Below, piece by piece: positions 10,889-19,826 of a stretch of DNA of 64,000 nt. The stretch lies in the NCBI GenBank assembly GCA_943842625.1, contig CALTCK010000001.1:1-64000 (forward strand). Direction: 5' to 3'. The first letter of the stretch is position 1; each line of letters begins with the position of its first letter. A program made the position numbers and the translations under genes. The DNA comes from an uncultured Flavobacteriaceae bacterium (GTDB taxonomy: Bacteria; Bacteroidota; Bacteroidia; Flavobacteriales; Flavobacteriaceae). The notes under the pieces were generated by a model. The model ran no database searches. It was given only the letters and a program-made list of their open reading frames with translations, and was not told the origin of the DNA.

Positions 10889-12352
10889 TTATTTTTTTAG
10901 AGCTATTAATAATTCGTTAATAATTTTGTAATCATCAAAATCAATCCGTTTCCCATTTATTTCTTGATAGGTTTCATGACCTTTTCCAGCAATCAATATA
11001 ATATCCCCATTTTTTGCTAGTTGACAAGCTGTTTTGATTGCTTGTTTTCTATCTGAAATAGATAAAGTTTTATTAAAATTTTCTCCAGACACTCCTTTTT
11101 CCATAGACTCAATTATGGTAGCTGGATTTTCACTTCTTGGATTATCACTAGTAAATATTACTTTAGAACTCAAAGAAGCTGCAATATTTCCCATTTTAGG
11201 TCTTTTAGCCACATCTCTGTCACCTCCGCAACCAACAATCGTAATTAAATCTTCATTTTTTGACCTAATTGCATTAATGGTCTCTAGTATATTTTTAAGA
11301 GCATCTGGCGTATGTGCATAGTCAACAATTGCTGTTATATTATTTTTTGAGACTACATATTGAAATCGGCCATCTACACTTTCCAATTCACTCATCAATT
11401 GTAAAATCTCTAAATTTTCCAGTCCTAGTAAGTCAGCTACTGCATAAATAGCTAATAAGTTGTATGCATTAAAGTTTCCAATTAATTTTACCCATAGTTC
11501 CTGACCATTAATTTTCAACAACAATCCATTAAATTGATTTTCTAATACTTGAGATTTATAATCTGCTATAGATTTTAAAGCATAGGTGTATTTTTTTGCC
11601 TTGGTATTTTGAAGCATATACTTCCCATTTTTATCGTCGGAATTGGTAAGTGCAAAGGCATTTTTTGGTAATTGATCAAAAAACATTTTTTTTACATCTC
11701 GGTAGGCTGCAAAATCTTTATGATAGTCTAAATGATCATGAGATAAATTTGTAAAAACAGCCCCTTTAAAATTTAAATTTCTTGTCCTCATTTGGTCTAT
11801 TCCGTGTGAGCTCACCTCCATAAAACAAAATTCTATTCCCTCATCTACCATTTCTTTTAAATACCTATTAATGGTTAATGAATCTGGTGTTGTATGAGTT
11901 GCCTTATATTCTTTATTATCAATAAGAATTTTGACAGTAGATAACAATCCTACTTTAAAACCTGCCTTTTTAAATAATTTATATAATAAAGTGGCTACAG
12001 TTGTTTTACCATTAGTTCCTGTAATACCAATTAATTGAATATCATCAGATGGATTTCCGTAATAATTAGCTGCTAAAACTGAAAGAGCAAGATTTGAGTT
12101 ATCAACTTCTACATAGGTGATGCCATTGATAATTTTATCAGGAATTTTTTCACAAATTATAACTAAGGCGCCTAAATCTGTAGCCTTTTCAATATAATTA
12201 TGACCGTCAGACAAAACTCCCTTTATCGCAACAAAAACATCATTAAATTCTATTTTTCTTGAATCAAACTCAATATTATTAATTGCTACTGAAGTGCTTC
12301 CTATTACTCTATTTATCGTCACCCGATACAATATATCTTTTAACAATTTCAT
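10889..12352 (-). CDS. murE: UDP-MurNAc-tripeptide synthetase MurE (meso-DAP type)
   Basis: Adds the third stem-peptide residue. The 487-residue product has the ATP loop GTNGKTT, the THTTPDS and NLSHDHLDYH motifs, and a DNPR motif (in FTSDNPRSENP). DNPR is the established signature for enzymes using meso-diaminopimelate rather than lysine, which implies DAP-type peptidoglycan. The stop overlaps the ftsI start-proximal end by 4 bp (12349-12352), a typical coupled junction. Confidence 0.96.
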   Translation of the reverse strand: MKLLKDILYRVTINRVIGSTSVAINNIEFDSRKIEFNDVFVAIKGVLSDGHNYIEKATDLGALVIICEKIPDKIINGITYVEVDNSNLALSVLAANYYGNPSDDIQLIGITGTNGKTTVATLLYKLFKKAGFKVGLLSTVKILIDNKEYKATHTTPDSLTINRYLKEMVDEGIEFCFMEVSSHGIDQMRTRNLNFKGAVFTNLSHDHLDYHKDFAAYRDVKKMFFDQLPKNAFALTNSDDKNGKYMLQNTKAKKYTYALKSIADYKSQVLENQFNGLLLKINGQELWVKLIGNFNAYNLLAIYAVADLLGLENLEILQLMSELESVDGRFQYVVSKNNITAIVDYAHTPDALKNILETINAIRSKNEDLITIVGCGGDRDVAKRPKMGNIAASLSSKVIFTSDNPRSENPATIIESMEKGVSGENFNKTLSISDRKQAIKTACQLAKNGDIILIAGKGHETYQEINGKRIDFDDYKIINELLIALKK

Positions 12353-14349
12353 GATAAATAGAGTGTTATTTTATCACCAGACCTGATGTGACTTCCAGAT
12401 TTTAATGATTGTTTATTGACTGTTCCATTACCTACAATTTTTACATTCAATCCAATATTTTCTAGAAGTGAAACTGCATCCATTCCTGCCATTCCAACGA
12501 CGTTTGGAATTGTTATGCTTTCATTTTGTAATTTTTCATAATAAACTTCATAATCCGTAACCACTAATTCATCTTTTTCATTTATATCTGACACCTCAAC
12601 TAATAGAGGAGAAACAGTAAATATTTTTTGTGCAATTCTTTTAAATACAGGTCCAGAGACATCTGCCCCATAATATCCTTTATTGGTACTTGGCTTATGA
12701 ATGATAACTATACACGAATACTTTGGGTTTTCTGCAGGAAAATAACCAGCAAAGGAAGAAATGTATCGTTTATTTTCAGCCCAATCTTTCATCCAATATT
12801 CTGTCTGAGCTGTACCCGTTTTACCGGCCATTGAGAAATTTGATGAATACAACTTCTTTCCAGTGCCTCTTACCATTATATTTTTTAAGATTTCTTGAAT
12901 TTTTGAAATAGTGTTTATTGAAGCTAATTCTGGATTGATAATTTCTTTATTAAAAGTTAAAATTGTTTCATTCCAGGCACGTACTTCCTTTATAAATCTG
13001 GGCTTTACCATCACACCGTTATTAGCGATCGCATTATAAAAATTTAGTGTTTGTAGGGGAGTTAACCTTAAATTATAACCATATGCCATTGAAGGAAGAG
13101 CATTTTTACTCCATTTTTTATGACCTGGACCTGGTATCAAGGGTTTTCCTTCTCCTTTTATTGATATACCAATAGAGTCCTTAAGATTGAAGGATTCTAA
13201 TCTGTCGATAAACATCTTTGGATTCTCTTTATAACCTTCATCTATAAAAGTTGCAAAACCAATATTTGAGGACACTTCTAAAGCTCTGGCTACAGAAATT
13301 TCACCATAACCACCTCTGTGCGAATCATATATTTTTCTTCCATAAAAATTTTTAACTCCCCTTTTAGTATCTATAACAGAACTTGTGTCTATAATTTTAT
13401 CTTCCAGGGCTGCCATTAAAGAAGCAACTTTAAAAGTAGACCCTGGTTCATGTGACTCACCCACTGCATAATTTAATTTTTCGTAATAGGTCCCCCTGCT
13501 TGTTCTTCCAAGATTAGATACTGCTTTGATCTCGCCTGTTGCTACTTCCATCACAATTACACAGCCGTGTTCCGCTTCGTAATATTCCAATTGACTTAAA
13601 AGAGAATGATGAGCTATATCTTGAATATTTACATTTATGGTCGTTATCACGTCATACCCGTCAACAGGTTCTATTTCATTTTCATCAAAAACTGGCTTCC
13701 ATTGACCTTTTGCAATCTTTTGCTTCAAACGTTTACCATCTTTTCCTTTTAAATATTTATCATAAGCCCCTTCAAATCCAATATCATAGGTGCCAGGAGC
13801 TCCTTTTTTTTCATTGCCCACTAAACGTTCAGCCACTTTTCCAATTGGATGTTCTCTGATATTAATTTGCTTAACAATAAGCCCCCCTTTGTATGGCCCC
13901 ATCCTTAAAAGTGGAAAGTTTTTTATTTTTATATAATCGGAATAACCTAAATTTTTTGCCACCAGTAAATATCTATTTTTACTAGCTCGAGCGTTTTTAA
14001 ACTTTTTAATATAATAGGTCTCAGACTTATTATACATTTCAGACATAGCCTTAGCTAAAGCAGGAAGATGTTCATTAAATGTAGCAGAAGAAACCGTTAC
14101 CGCATCAAAACGAATTTCATATTTGGGAACAGAAGTTGCTAAAAGGCTTCCATCATCAGCATAAATATTTCCTCTACTTGAAGGAATAACCCAATTTTTA
14201 ATTGTATTCTTTTTTGCAAGCGCTCGGTACTTATCACCATCAACAAATTGAATGTTGATTATTTTAAAAGCAATTAGTAAAGTAAAGAGAAACATACCTC
14301 CAGCAATAAAATATAAGCGATTCAGTATGTTTTTTTCTTCGATTGGCAA
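12349..14349 (-). CDS. ftsI: Septal peptidoglycan transpeptidase FtsI/PBP3 with PASTA domain
   Basis: Class B penicillin-binding protein. The 666-residue product has one N-terminal membrane helix (about 10-30), a dimerisation/pedestal region, and the transpeptidase triad GSTFK (active-site Ser), SSN and KTGT. A single PASTA domain follows at the C-terminus (ITIPNVVGMAGMDAV onward), often seen in FtsI of Bacteroidota. It follows ftsL by 2 bp and overlaps murE by 4 bp. Confidence 0.96.
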   Translation of the reverse strand: MPIEEKNILNRLYFIAGGMFLFTLLIAFKIINIQFVDGDKYRALAKKNTIKNWVIPSSRGNIYADDGSLLATSVPKYEIRFDAVTVSSATFNEHLPALAKAMSEMYNKSETYYIKKFKNARASKNRYLLVAKNLGYSDYIKIKNFPLLRMGPYKGGLIVKQINIREHPIGKVAERLVGNEKKGAPGTYDIGFEGAYDKYLKGKDGKRLKQKIAKGQWKPVFDENEIEPVDGYDVITTINVNIQDIAHHSLLSQLEYYEAEHGCVIVMEVATGEIKAVSNLGRTSRGTYYEKLNYAVGESHEPGSTFKVASLMAALEDKIIDTSSVIDTKRGVKNFYGRKIYDSHRGGYGEISVARALEVSSNIGFATFIDEGYKENPKMFIDRLESFNLKDSIGISIKGEGKPLIPGPGHKKWSKNALPSMAYGYNLRLTPLQTLNFYNAIANNGVMVKPRFIKEVRAWNETILTFNKEIINPELASINTISKIQEILKNIMVRGTGKKLYSSNFSMAGKTGTAQTEYWMKDWAENKRYISSFAGYFPAENPKYSCIVIIHKPSTNKGYYGADVSGPVFKRIAQKIFTVSPLLVEVSDINEKDELVVTDYEVYYEKLQNESITIPNVVGMAGMDAVSLLENIGLNVKIVGNGTVNKQSLKSGSHIRSGDKITLYLS

Positions 14350-14351
14350 AG

Positions 14352-14669
14352 CTAGTTTTGTTTTTTAATTATTAATTTTTGTGGAGGATTTTCTGATGGA
14401 ACCAAGCCATTTTTCTCCATAGTTGAAATTATTTTAGTTTCCATTTTTGATTGCATCAAAATCATCCTTACGTCTACATACTCACTTTTTATTTCTTTAA
14501 ATTCATTATTTAGTTGAGCAATTCTATGTACTTTTTTATCTGCTCTGTGAGAACTTCCAATCATTAGCATCATCAACACAGATATAAAAAATATAAAGCG
14601 CCAATTCTTAAAAGCATCATCGCTTATTAAAAACTTCCCTTTCAATAAATCATAAAATCCTTTTTTCAT
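14352..14669 (-). CDS. ftsL: FtsL-like divisome protein
   Basis: Small bitopic protein of 105 residues with one membrane helix (about 24-41, WRFIFFISVLMMLMIG) followed by a short coiled-coil-like periplasmic segment (about 48-95). Size, topology and position between rsmH and ftsI match FtsL, which bridges FtsQ/FtsB to FtsW-FtsI. Primary sequence similarity is weak in this family, so the call depends on context. It overlaps rsmH by 4 bp. Confidence 0.8.
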   Translation of the reverse strand: MKKGFYDLLKGKFLISDDAFKNWRFIFFISVLMMLMIGSSHRADKKVHRIAQLNNEFKEIKSEYVDVRMILMQSKMETKIISTMEKNGLVPSENPPQKLIIKKQN

Positions 14670-15575
14670 AATTTCTCTGCAATTCGGAGTTTTGCACTTC
14701 TAGCTCTATTGTTTCTTTGAATTTCGTCATCGGTTGGAATTATAAATTTTCCAATTTTTTTAAATGGAATTTCCACCCTTCCAAATACATCTTTTTCTGG
14801 TTCTCCCTCAAAAAGTCCGTTTCTCATAAATCTTTTCACCAAACGATCTTCAAGAGAATGGTATGAAATAAGACTCAACCTTCCTCCAGGATTCAAAACG
14901 TCAACAGTCTGGCTTAAAAAATCCTTTAGAGCCTCTAATTCTTGATTAACTTCAATTCTGATTGCTTGATAAATTTGAGCTAAAATTTTATTTTCTCGAT
15001 GCTTTGGCAAAAATCTACCTAAAGAATTTTTTAATTGTTTAGAGGATACAATAGGGCTTTGATTTCTGTTTTCAACAATAACTCTTGCCATGCCAGCTGC
15101 AGCTCTTAATTCGCCGTAATTGTAAAAAACCAGTCTTAATTTTTCCTCCGAATACTTATTAATTACGTCAAAAGCCGAGAAGGACCGATTTTTTATTCAT
15201 CCTCATATCTAATTCTGCTTCAAATCGTGTTGAAAATCCTCGCTCAGCGACATTAAACTGGTGAGACGAGACTCCAAAATCGCCTAAAATACCGTCTACT
15301 TTTGATACGTTATTAAATTTTAAAAACTGTTTTAGGTATCTAAAATTTTCATTGATTAATAAAAACCGAGAATCATTAATTTGATTTACCAGAGAATCCT
15401 CATCTTGATCAAAAGCGACCAATCTCCCTTCCTCACCTAATCTGTTTAAAATTTCCTTGGAATGTCCACCTCCGCCAAAAGTAACATCCACATAAATACC
15501 ATCGGGCTTCACATTTAAGCCGTCAACCGTTTCAGTTAATAAAACTGGTTTATGATATTCCATTAGCTCCATCAC
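14666..15575 (-). CDS. rsmH: 16S rRNA m4C1402 methyltransferase RsmH (MraW), frameshifted
   Basis: SAM-dependent methyltransferase acting on 16S rRNA C1402. The N-terminal part (MEYHKPVLLTETVDGL, VDVTFGGGGHSKEIL) is open to residue 135, then stops at 15168. The rest (SAFDVINKYSEE, NYGELRAAAGMARVIVEN, LSLISYHSLEDRLVK) continues in the +1 frame to 14666. The extra base lies within about 15178-15186. Corrected length is 298-302 residues, normal for RsmH. The first ATG is 15575; 15563 (MEYHKPV) is an equally good start. It overlaps mraZ by 14-26 bp. A sequencing error is the likely cause. Confidence 0.92.
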
Positions 15576-16023
15576 TTTCGTCTCCCATTACTTCTTCAGC
15601 TAGATCAGCAAAATCGCTAGCTGCTTCGTTAATAGCTTGTTCGTATTTATTTTTATCCCAAATCTCAACTATATTTATAGCTGAAGAAATTACTATCTCT
15701 TTCTTTATTCCTGCAAAACCCGATAAGTCTTTTGGTATTAACAATCTTCCGGCAGCATCCATTTCAAGTGATCTCACACCTGCCGTAAATCTTCTAATAA
15801 AATCATTGTTCTTTCTATTAAAGCGATTTAAACTGCTCATTTTCTTCATCAATAACAACCACTCTTCCATTGGATACAATTCCAAACAAGACTGAAATAC
15901 CGCACGCTTAATTACAAACCCACGAGTCGAAACCGGAGCTAATTGTTTTTTTAAAGCAGTAGGAATCATAACACGTCCTTTTATATCTGCCTTGCATTCA
16001 TATGTCCCAATTAAATTGAGCAT
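15550..16023 (-). CDS. mraZ: Transcriptional regulator MraZ
   Basis: DNA-binding protein with two tandem SpoVT/AbrB-like domains that represses its own operon in E. coli. The 157-residue product begins MLNLIGTYECKADIKGRVMIP, and the second domain repeats the pattern at about 95-105 (LEMDAAGRLLIP). It is the first gene of the division and cell-wall cluster. Four GTGGTAA boxes in its upstream region (16070-16117) are the probable operator. Confidence 0.96.
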   Translation of the reverse strand: MLNLIGTYECKADIKGRVMIPTALKKQLAPVSTRGFVIKRAVFQSCLELYPMEEWLLLMKKMSSLNRFNRKNNDFIRRFTAGVRSLEMDAAGRLLIPKDLSGFAGIKKEIVISSAINIVEIWDKNKYEQAINEAASDFADLAEEVMGDESDGANGIS

Positions 16024-16053
16024 GGAGGTTTTGTTTTGAAAAGATTATTAATT

Positions 16054-16117
16054 CAAATATATAGAACTTTTACCACTTTTTACCACAAATTACCACATTG
16101 TTAATAAGTTTTACCAC
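16054..16117 (-). promoter_or_regulatory. mraZ promoter and putative MraZ operator (four GTGGTAA boxes)
   Basis: On the minus strand, GTGGTAA occurs at 16070-16076, 16080-16086, 16090-16096 and 16111-16117. The first three are exactly 10 bp apart and the fourth is 21 bp away. A TATATTTG -7 box (16054-16061) lies next to the array, about 31 bp from the mraZ ATG. MraZ is known in E. coli to bind 5-bp TGGG-type repeats at 10-bp spacing, so the arrangement fits an autoregulatory site. Binding itself is inferred. Confidence 0.75.
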
Positions 16118-16166
16118 TTAAAATTCAATAAATTATAGAACTCTAGATTGTAAGGGTTTATATTTA

Positions 16167-16198
16167 TTGAAAGTTGAAAATAAAAATGCGTACTTTTG
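16167..16198 (+). promoter_or_regulatory. Bacteroidota-type promoter for the hydrolase-engB pair
   Basis: TTG at 16167-16169 and TACTTTTG at 16191-16198 are separated by 21 bp, matching the Bacteroidota consensus (-33 TTG, -7 TAnnTTTG). The hydrolase ATG is 24 bp downstream. Confidence 0.65.
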
Positions 16199-16221
16199 TA
16201 CTATAATATCTAGCTATTTAC

Positions 16222-16986
16222 ATGACGCATCAGTTAAAAAAAGAAGGAAAATTTACTTACCTTGACGTTGGAGAAGGAAAGCCTATTGTTGTTTTGCATG
16301 GACTCATGGGTGGGCTAAGTAACTTTGATGGAGTAACTCATTTTTTATCTAAAAAAGGATATCGTATTTTATTACCTGAATTGCCGATTTATGAAATGCC
16401 TTTGTTAAAAACTAACGTCAAAAACTTCTCAAAATACGTTTTAGATTTCATTAACCACATAGGATGCGACCAAGTAATACTTGTTGGAAATTCGTTAGGA
16501 GGTCACATTGGTTTATATTGCACTAAATTGTTTCCTGAAAAAATAAAAGCACTTGTGATTACAGGTAGTTCAGGATTGTATGAAAGTGCGATGGGCGGAT
16601 CTTTTCCTAAAAGAGGTGATTACGAATACATAAAGAAAAAAGCTGAAGATGTCTTTTATGACCCAGCAATAGCAACAAAAGAACTAGTAGACGAAGTTTT
16701 TGAAACGGTAAATGATCGAAATAAATTAATCAAAACTTTAGCAATAGCAAAAAGTGCTATTCGTCATAATATGGCAAAAGATTTGCCAAAAATGAATACC
16801 CCTACTTGTATTATATGGGGTAAAAACGACAGTGTCACTCCCCCTGAGGTAGCAAAGGAATTCAACGAATTATTACCTGACTCAAATTTGTTTTGGATTG
16901 ATAAATGCGGACATGCTGCAATGATGGAACACCCAGACAAATTTAATGATCACCTTTACAATTGGCTTTTGAGTAGAAAGTTTTAA
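16222..16986 (+). CDS. Alpha/beta hydrolase
   Basis: Predicted cytoplasmic hydrolase of 254 residues with no signal peptide. It shows the oxyanion motif HGLMGG (26-31), nucleophile elbow GNSLGG (Ser91), an acid in KNDSVTPP (about 200) and a catalytic His in KCGHAAMMEHP (about 228). The triad is complete, but the substrate cannot be told; related proteins are esterases, lactonases or MenH-like enzymes. It is divergent from mraZ and 9 bp upstream of engB, suggesting co-transcription. Confidence 0.85.
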   Translation: MTHQLKKEGKFTYLDVGEGKPIVVLHGLMGGLSNFDGVTHFLSKKGYRILLPELPIYEMPLLKTNVKNFSKYVLDFINHIGCDQVILVGNSLGGHIGLYCTKLFPEKIKALVITGSSGLYESAMGGSFPKRGDYEYIKKKAEDVFYDPAIATKELVDEVFETVNDRNKLIKTLAIAKSAIRHNMAKDLPKMNTPTCIIWGKNDSVTPPEVAKEFNELLPDSNLFWIDKCGHAAMMEHPDKFNDHLYNWLLSRKF

Positions 16987-16995
16987 AATTTTAAA

Positions 16996-17604
16996 ATGAA
17001 AATTAAATCTGCTGAATTTGTAATGAGTAACAGTGATGTTACTAAATGCCCCAAAGAAAAACTTATCGAGTATGCTTTTATTGGAAGATCTAATGTTGGA
17101 AAATCTTCACTAATAAATATGCTAATGCAAAAGAAAAGTTTAGCAAAAACATCTGGAAGGCCAGGAAAAACTCAATTAATCAACCATTTCTTAATTAATA
17201 AAAATTGGTTCCTAGTAGATCTCCCTGGTTATGGTTATGCCAGAGTTTCAAAAAGCAGTAAAAGAATTTTTCAAAAGTTTATAACACAATATTTTTCAAA
17301 GAGACAGCAACTAGCCTTGGCTTTTGTTCTTATAGATTGCAGACATAAACCACAAAAAGTAGATCTTGAGTTTATGCAATGGATGGGCGAAAATCAAGTG
17401 CCCTTTTCGATTATTTTTACTAAACAAGATAAAATGAAACCAAACGCATTGATAAAAAATATAGAAGATTATAAATTAAAAATGCTGGAATCTTGGGAAG
17501 AAATGCCAAATTATTTTATTACCTCCTCAAGCAATGGAACAGGAAGAGATAAGGTGTTAAATTATATGAGTGAGATTAACTCGTTGATGTCCAAACAAGA
17601 TTAA
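16996..17604 (+). CDS. engB: Ribosome-biogenesis GTPase EngB (YihA/YsxC)
   Basis: Essential small GTPase involved in 50S subunit assembly. The 202-residue product has G1 GRSNVGKSS (30-38), the TSGRPGKTQ switch region, G3 DLPGYGYA, G4 TKQDK and a G5-like TSSS. Family length is about 200. The stop codon ends at 17604 and the gldC stop begins at 17605 on the other strand, so the convergent genes abut with no intergenic base. Confidence 0.96.
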   Translation: MKIKSAEFVMSNSDVTKCPKEKLIEYAFIGRSNVGKSSLINMLMQKKSLAKTSGRPGKTQLINHFLINKNWFLVDLPGYGYARVSKSSKRIFQKFITQYFSKRQQLALAFVLIDCRHKPQKVDLEFMQWMGENQVPFSIIFTKQDKMKPNALIKNIEDYKLKMLESWEEMPNYFITSSSNGTGRDKVLNYMSEINSLMSKQD

Positions 17605-17946
17605 TTATTTTTCTTTTTTTATAGCTAATTTCTCGGCAAAATAATCACAAAAATCACGCATAGTTGCACTCATTTTATCATCATTTGTTGCACGCTCAAA
17701 AGTATCTGACATTGCGGTAAGAGTTTGATGAAAGAAAATTTTCATTTCGTCAAGTGGCATATCTTTGGTCCATAAATCAATACGTAATGCTTCCTTTGTT
17801 TTATGATCCCAAACTGACATAAATATAGCTTTGGACTCCATGTTTTCGACACCGCCATCTTTTGCTGACCACTGCAATTGTTCTGGTATTTTATTTTCAT
17901 CTAAAGTTACATTTATATGAATATCCGATGTGTGTTTATTTCCCAT
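17605..17946 (-). CDS. gldC: Gliding motility protein GldC
   Basis: Small 113-residue protein without a signal peptide, matching GldC of Flavobacterium (SDIHINVTLDENKIPEQLQW near the start). In F. johnsoniae, GldC is needed for efficient gliding and GldB stability or function; biochemical activity is unknown. It begins at the base where gldB ends (1-bp overlap at 17946), so the two are an operon as in other Flavobacteriia. Confidence 0.9.
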   Translation of the reverse strand: MGNKHTSDIHINVTLDENKIPEQLQWSAKDGGVENMESKAIFMSVWDHKTKEALRIDLWTKDMPLDEMKIFFHQTLTAMSDTFERATNDDKMSATMRDFCDYFAEKLAIKKEK

Positions 17947-18932
17947 TACTTTCTAGGTTTGTATTTTGATTTATAAAATATTTCTTCTTCACTTAAAGTC
18001 ATTAATTTTTCGAGACTAGCATCTTTTTTATCCATAAAAGATCTTACAATTTGCCATCCAATGTATCTTCCGACCATACCCGGAGAATCATTATCAATTT
18101 CTAAATAAAATTTAGAAAAAGGAGCTAGACTAATAAATCTTGCTATTAATTTTGGATTGGTACTAAATAGATATTCATTTTCAATAAAATTTCGCCATAT
18201 TTGATTTTCATTATCTTGAACCCATTTTAATTTTTCCTCAGAGTAACCTATCTTAATTGCATCTGAAGTTTTTGTTAACCAGATATCTTTTAGGTAAAGT
18301 ATTCTGCCATAATAAATCATCTGCGATAAAAATGTTTTATTTTTTATTTTTGGAATAAATAGCTGAGAACATACAGAGGCTATATCAGATAAAATCTGTG
18401 ACTCTTTCATATTTTTGCTTATATATTCAGGAATTCCTTGATAAAAAAAATGATCACTACCCAGATAATTATCAAGAGAAACTATCAACGTTTGATCAGA
18501 TAAAAATATCTTATTTTTATAATCTACGTCAGAATTAGCAGTTATTACATTAGGCACTTTAAACGTTGGATAATAATATTTGATATGCTTAAATAATGTT
18601 CTAAGTTCCTCGGTTAATTTTACTTCATCTGGATATTTTTTGATTACTTCTATAAAAAGCTGACGTGTTAACGTATCATTCATTTTCATTTTCCATATAG
18701 AATCAGGATATTGTTTTGGAAAAAAAACAGGGAAATCTTGACTTTAAATCTTGTAAGTCTTCCATGTCTGAATTACCAAAAACTTTATCAAATCTTACTA
18801 TCTCAATATCAATAGGAATTGAATCGATTTCCTTCTCTAATTTGTTGGTTTCGTAACAACTAAAACAGAGAAAGAAATACTGCTATTAATAAATAATGAT
18901 TTGTGATATTTTATTTTGAAACTGTTTAACAT
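17946..18932 (-). CDS. gldB: Gliding motility lipoprotein GldB, three frameshifts
   Basis: The conserved C-terminal 247 residues are open (17946-18689), but the N-terminal portion is broken. Starting at ATG 18932, three single-base removals, near 18886-18892, in the T4 run (minus strand) at 18862-18865, and in the C3 run at 18730-18732, restore 327 residues: a signal peptide, lipobox (SLFSC), then IDIEIVRFDKVF and FPKQYPDSIWKMKMNDT. This fits GldB, a lipoprotein of about 320 residues required for gliding and type IX secretion. Three indels within 200 bp are exceptional for the window: either local read error or real decay. Confidence 0.85.
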
Positions 18933-19000
18933 AAAAATTTATATAAAATTTTATTTTTTACGTAATTTGCGATGCAAAGGTATTATTAAAATTCAACATT

Positions 19001-19790
19001 ATGAACACTTTAAAAGTAGTTGATTATATTGTAAAATGGCTAAAGGATTATGCTGAAAATTCAAAAATGAATGGGTTTGTTATTGGGGTAAGTGGTGGTA
19101 TCGACTCTGCTGTCAGTTCTATGTTGTGCGCCAAAACAGGATTTCCTGTAATATGTGTTGAAATGCCAATACATCAGGCAGAAAATCAGTTAAGTAGAGC
19201 AAAAGAACATATTGATTACCTAAAAAAAATTTCCAAACGTCCGTTCGACATTTTTTGACCTTACAAATGTCTTTGAGACTTTTAAAAATCAGGATGTATT
19301 AAATAACGACAATCCTCGATTAAATTTATCTCTTGCTAATACGAGAGCTCGTCTCAGAATGACTACCTTATATTACCATGCTGGCTTAAATAACTATCTT
19401 GTAGCTGGGACCGGAAATAAAGTAGAAGATTTTGGAATTGGCTTTTATACAAAATATGGTGACGGCGGTGTAGATTTAAGTCCCATTGCAGATTTAATGA
19501 AAAGTGAAGTATATGCTATAGGAAAGTTTTTAGAGGTCTCTAAATCAATATTAACTGCAGCGCCTACAGATGGGTTGTTTGGTGACAATCGAACTGATGA
19601 AGATCAGATTGGAGCAAGTTATGATGAACTTGAGTGGGCAATGAGAATGAACGACTTAAAAAAATCTTCTCATGATTTTGAAGGAAGAGAAAAATTTGTA
19701 TTTGATTTATTTTTAAAATTAAATAATACCAATAAGCATAAAATGATTCCTATACCCATTTGTAAAATCCCAATAGATATGCTAAGTTAA
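19001..19790 (+). CDS. nadE: NAD(+) synthetase NadE, frameshifted
   Basis: Ammonia-dependent NAD synthetase making NAD from deamido-NAD. The N-terminal part has the PP-loop SGGIDS (31-36). The frame breaks at an A8 run (19222-19229) and stops at 19258. With seven A residues the frame continues as KKFPNVRSTFFDLTNVFETF, then NTRARLRMTTLYY, GTGNKVEDFGIGFYTKYGDGGVD and APTDGLFGDNRTDEDQIG. The corrected length of 262 residues equals the family norm. NadE is essential, so an over-called homopolymer is likely. Confidence 0.92.
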
Positions 19791-19826
19791 TTAACAAATC
19801 TATCTCGATTGTTTTAGCTAACTTAG

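Noticed and set aside
15160-15180. RF2-like TTT TGA C heptamer at the breaks in rsmH and nadE
   Set aside because: It resembles the prfB +1 recoding site, but the conserved residues upstream of the stop are already in the shifted frame, so the extra base lies earlier. The heptamer is just the first out-of-frame stop.
19797-19826. ATTGTTTTAG between nadE and dnaG, similar to part of the tRNA-terminator repeat
   Set aside because: Only about ten bases match and the hairpin is missing; chance similarity in AT-rich sequence.
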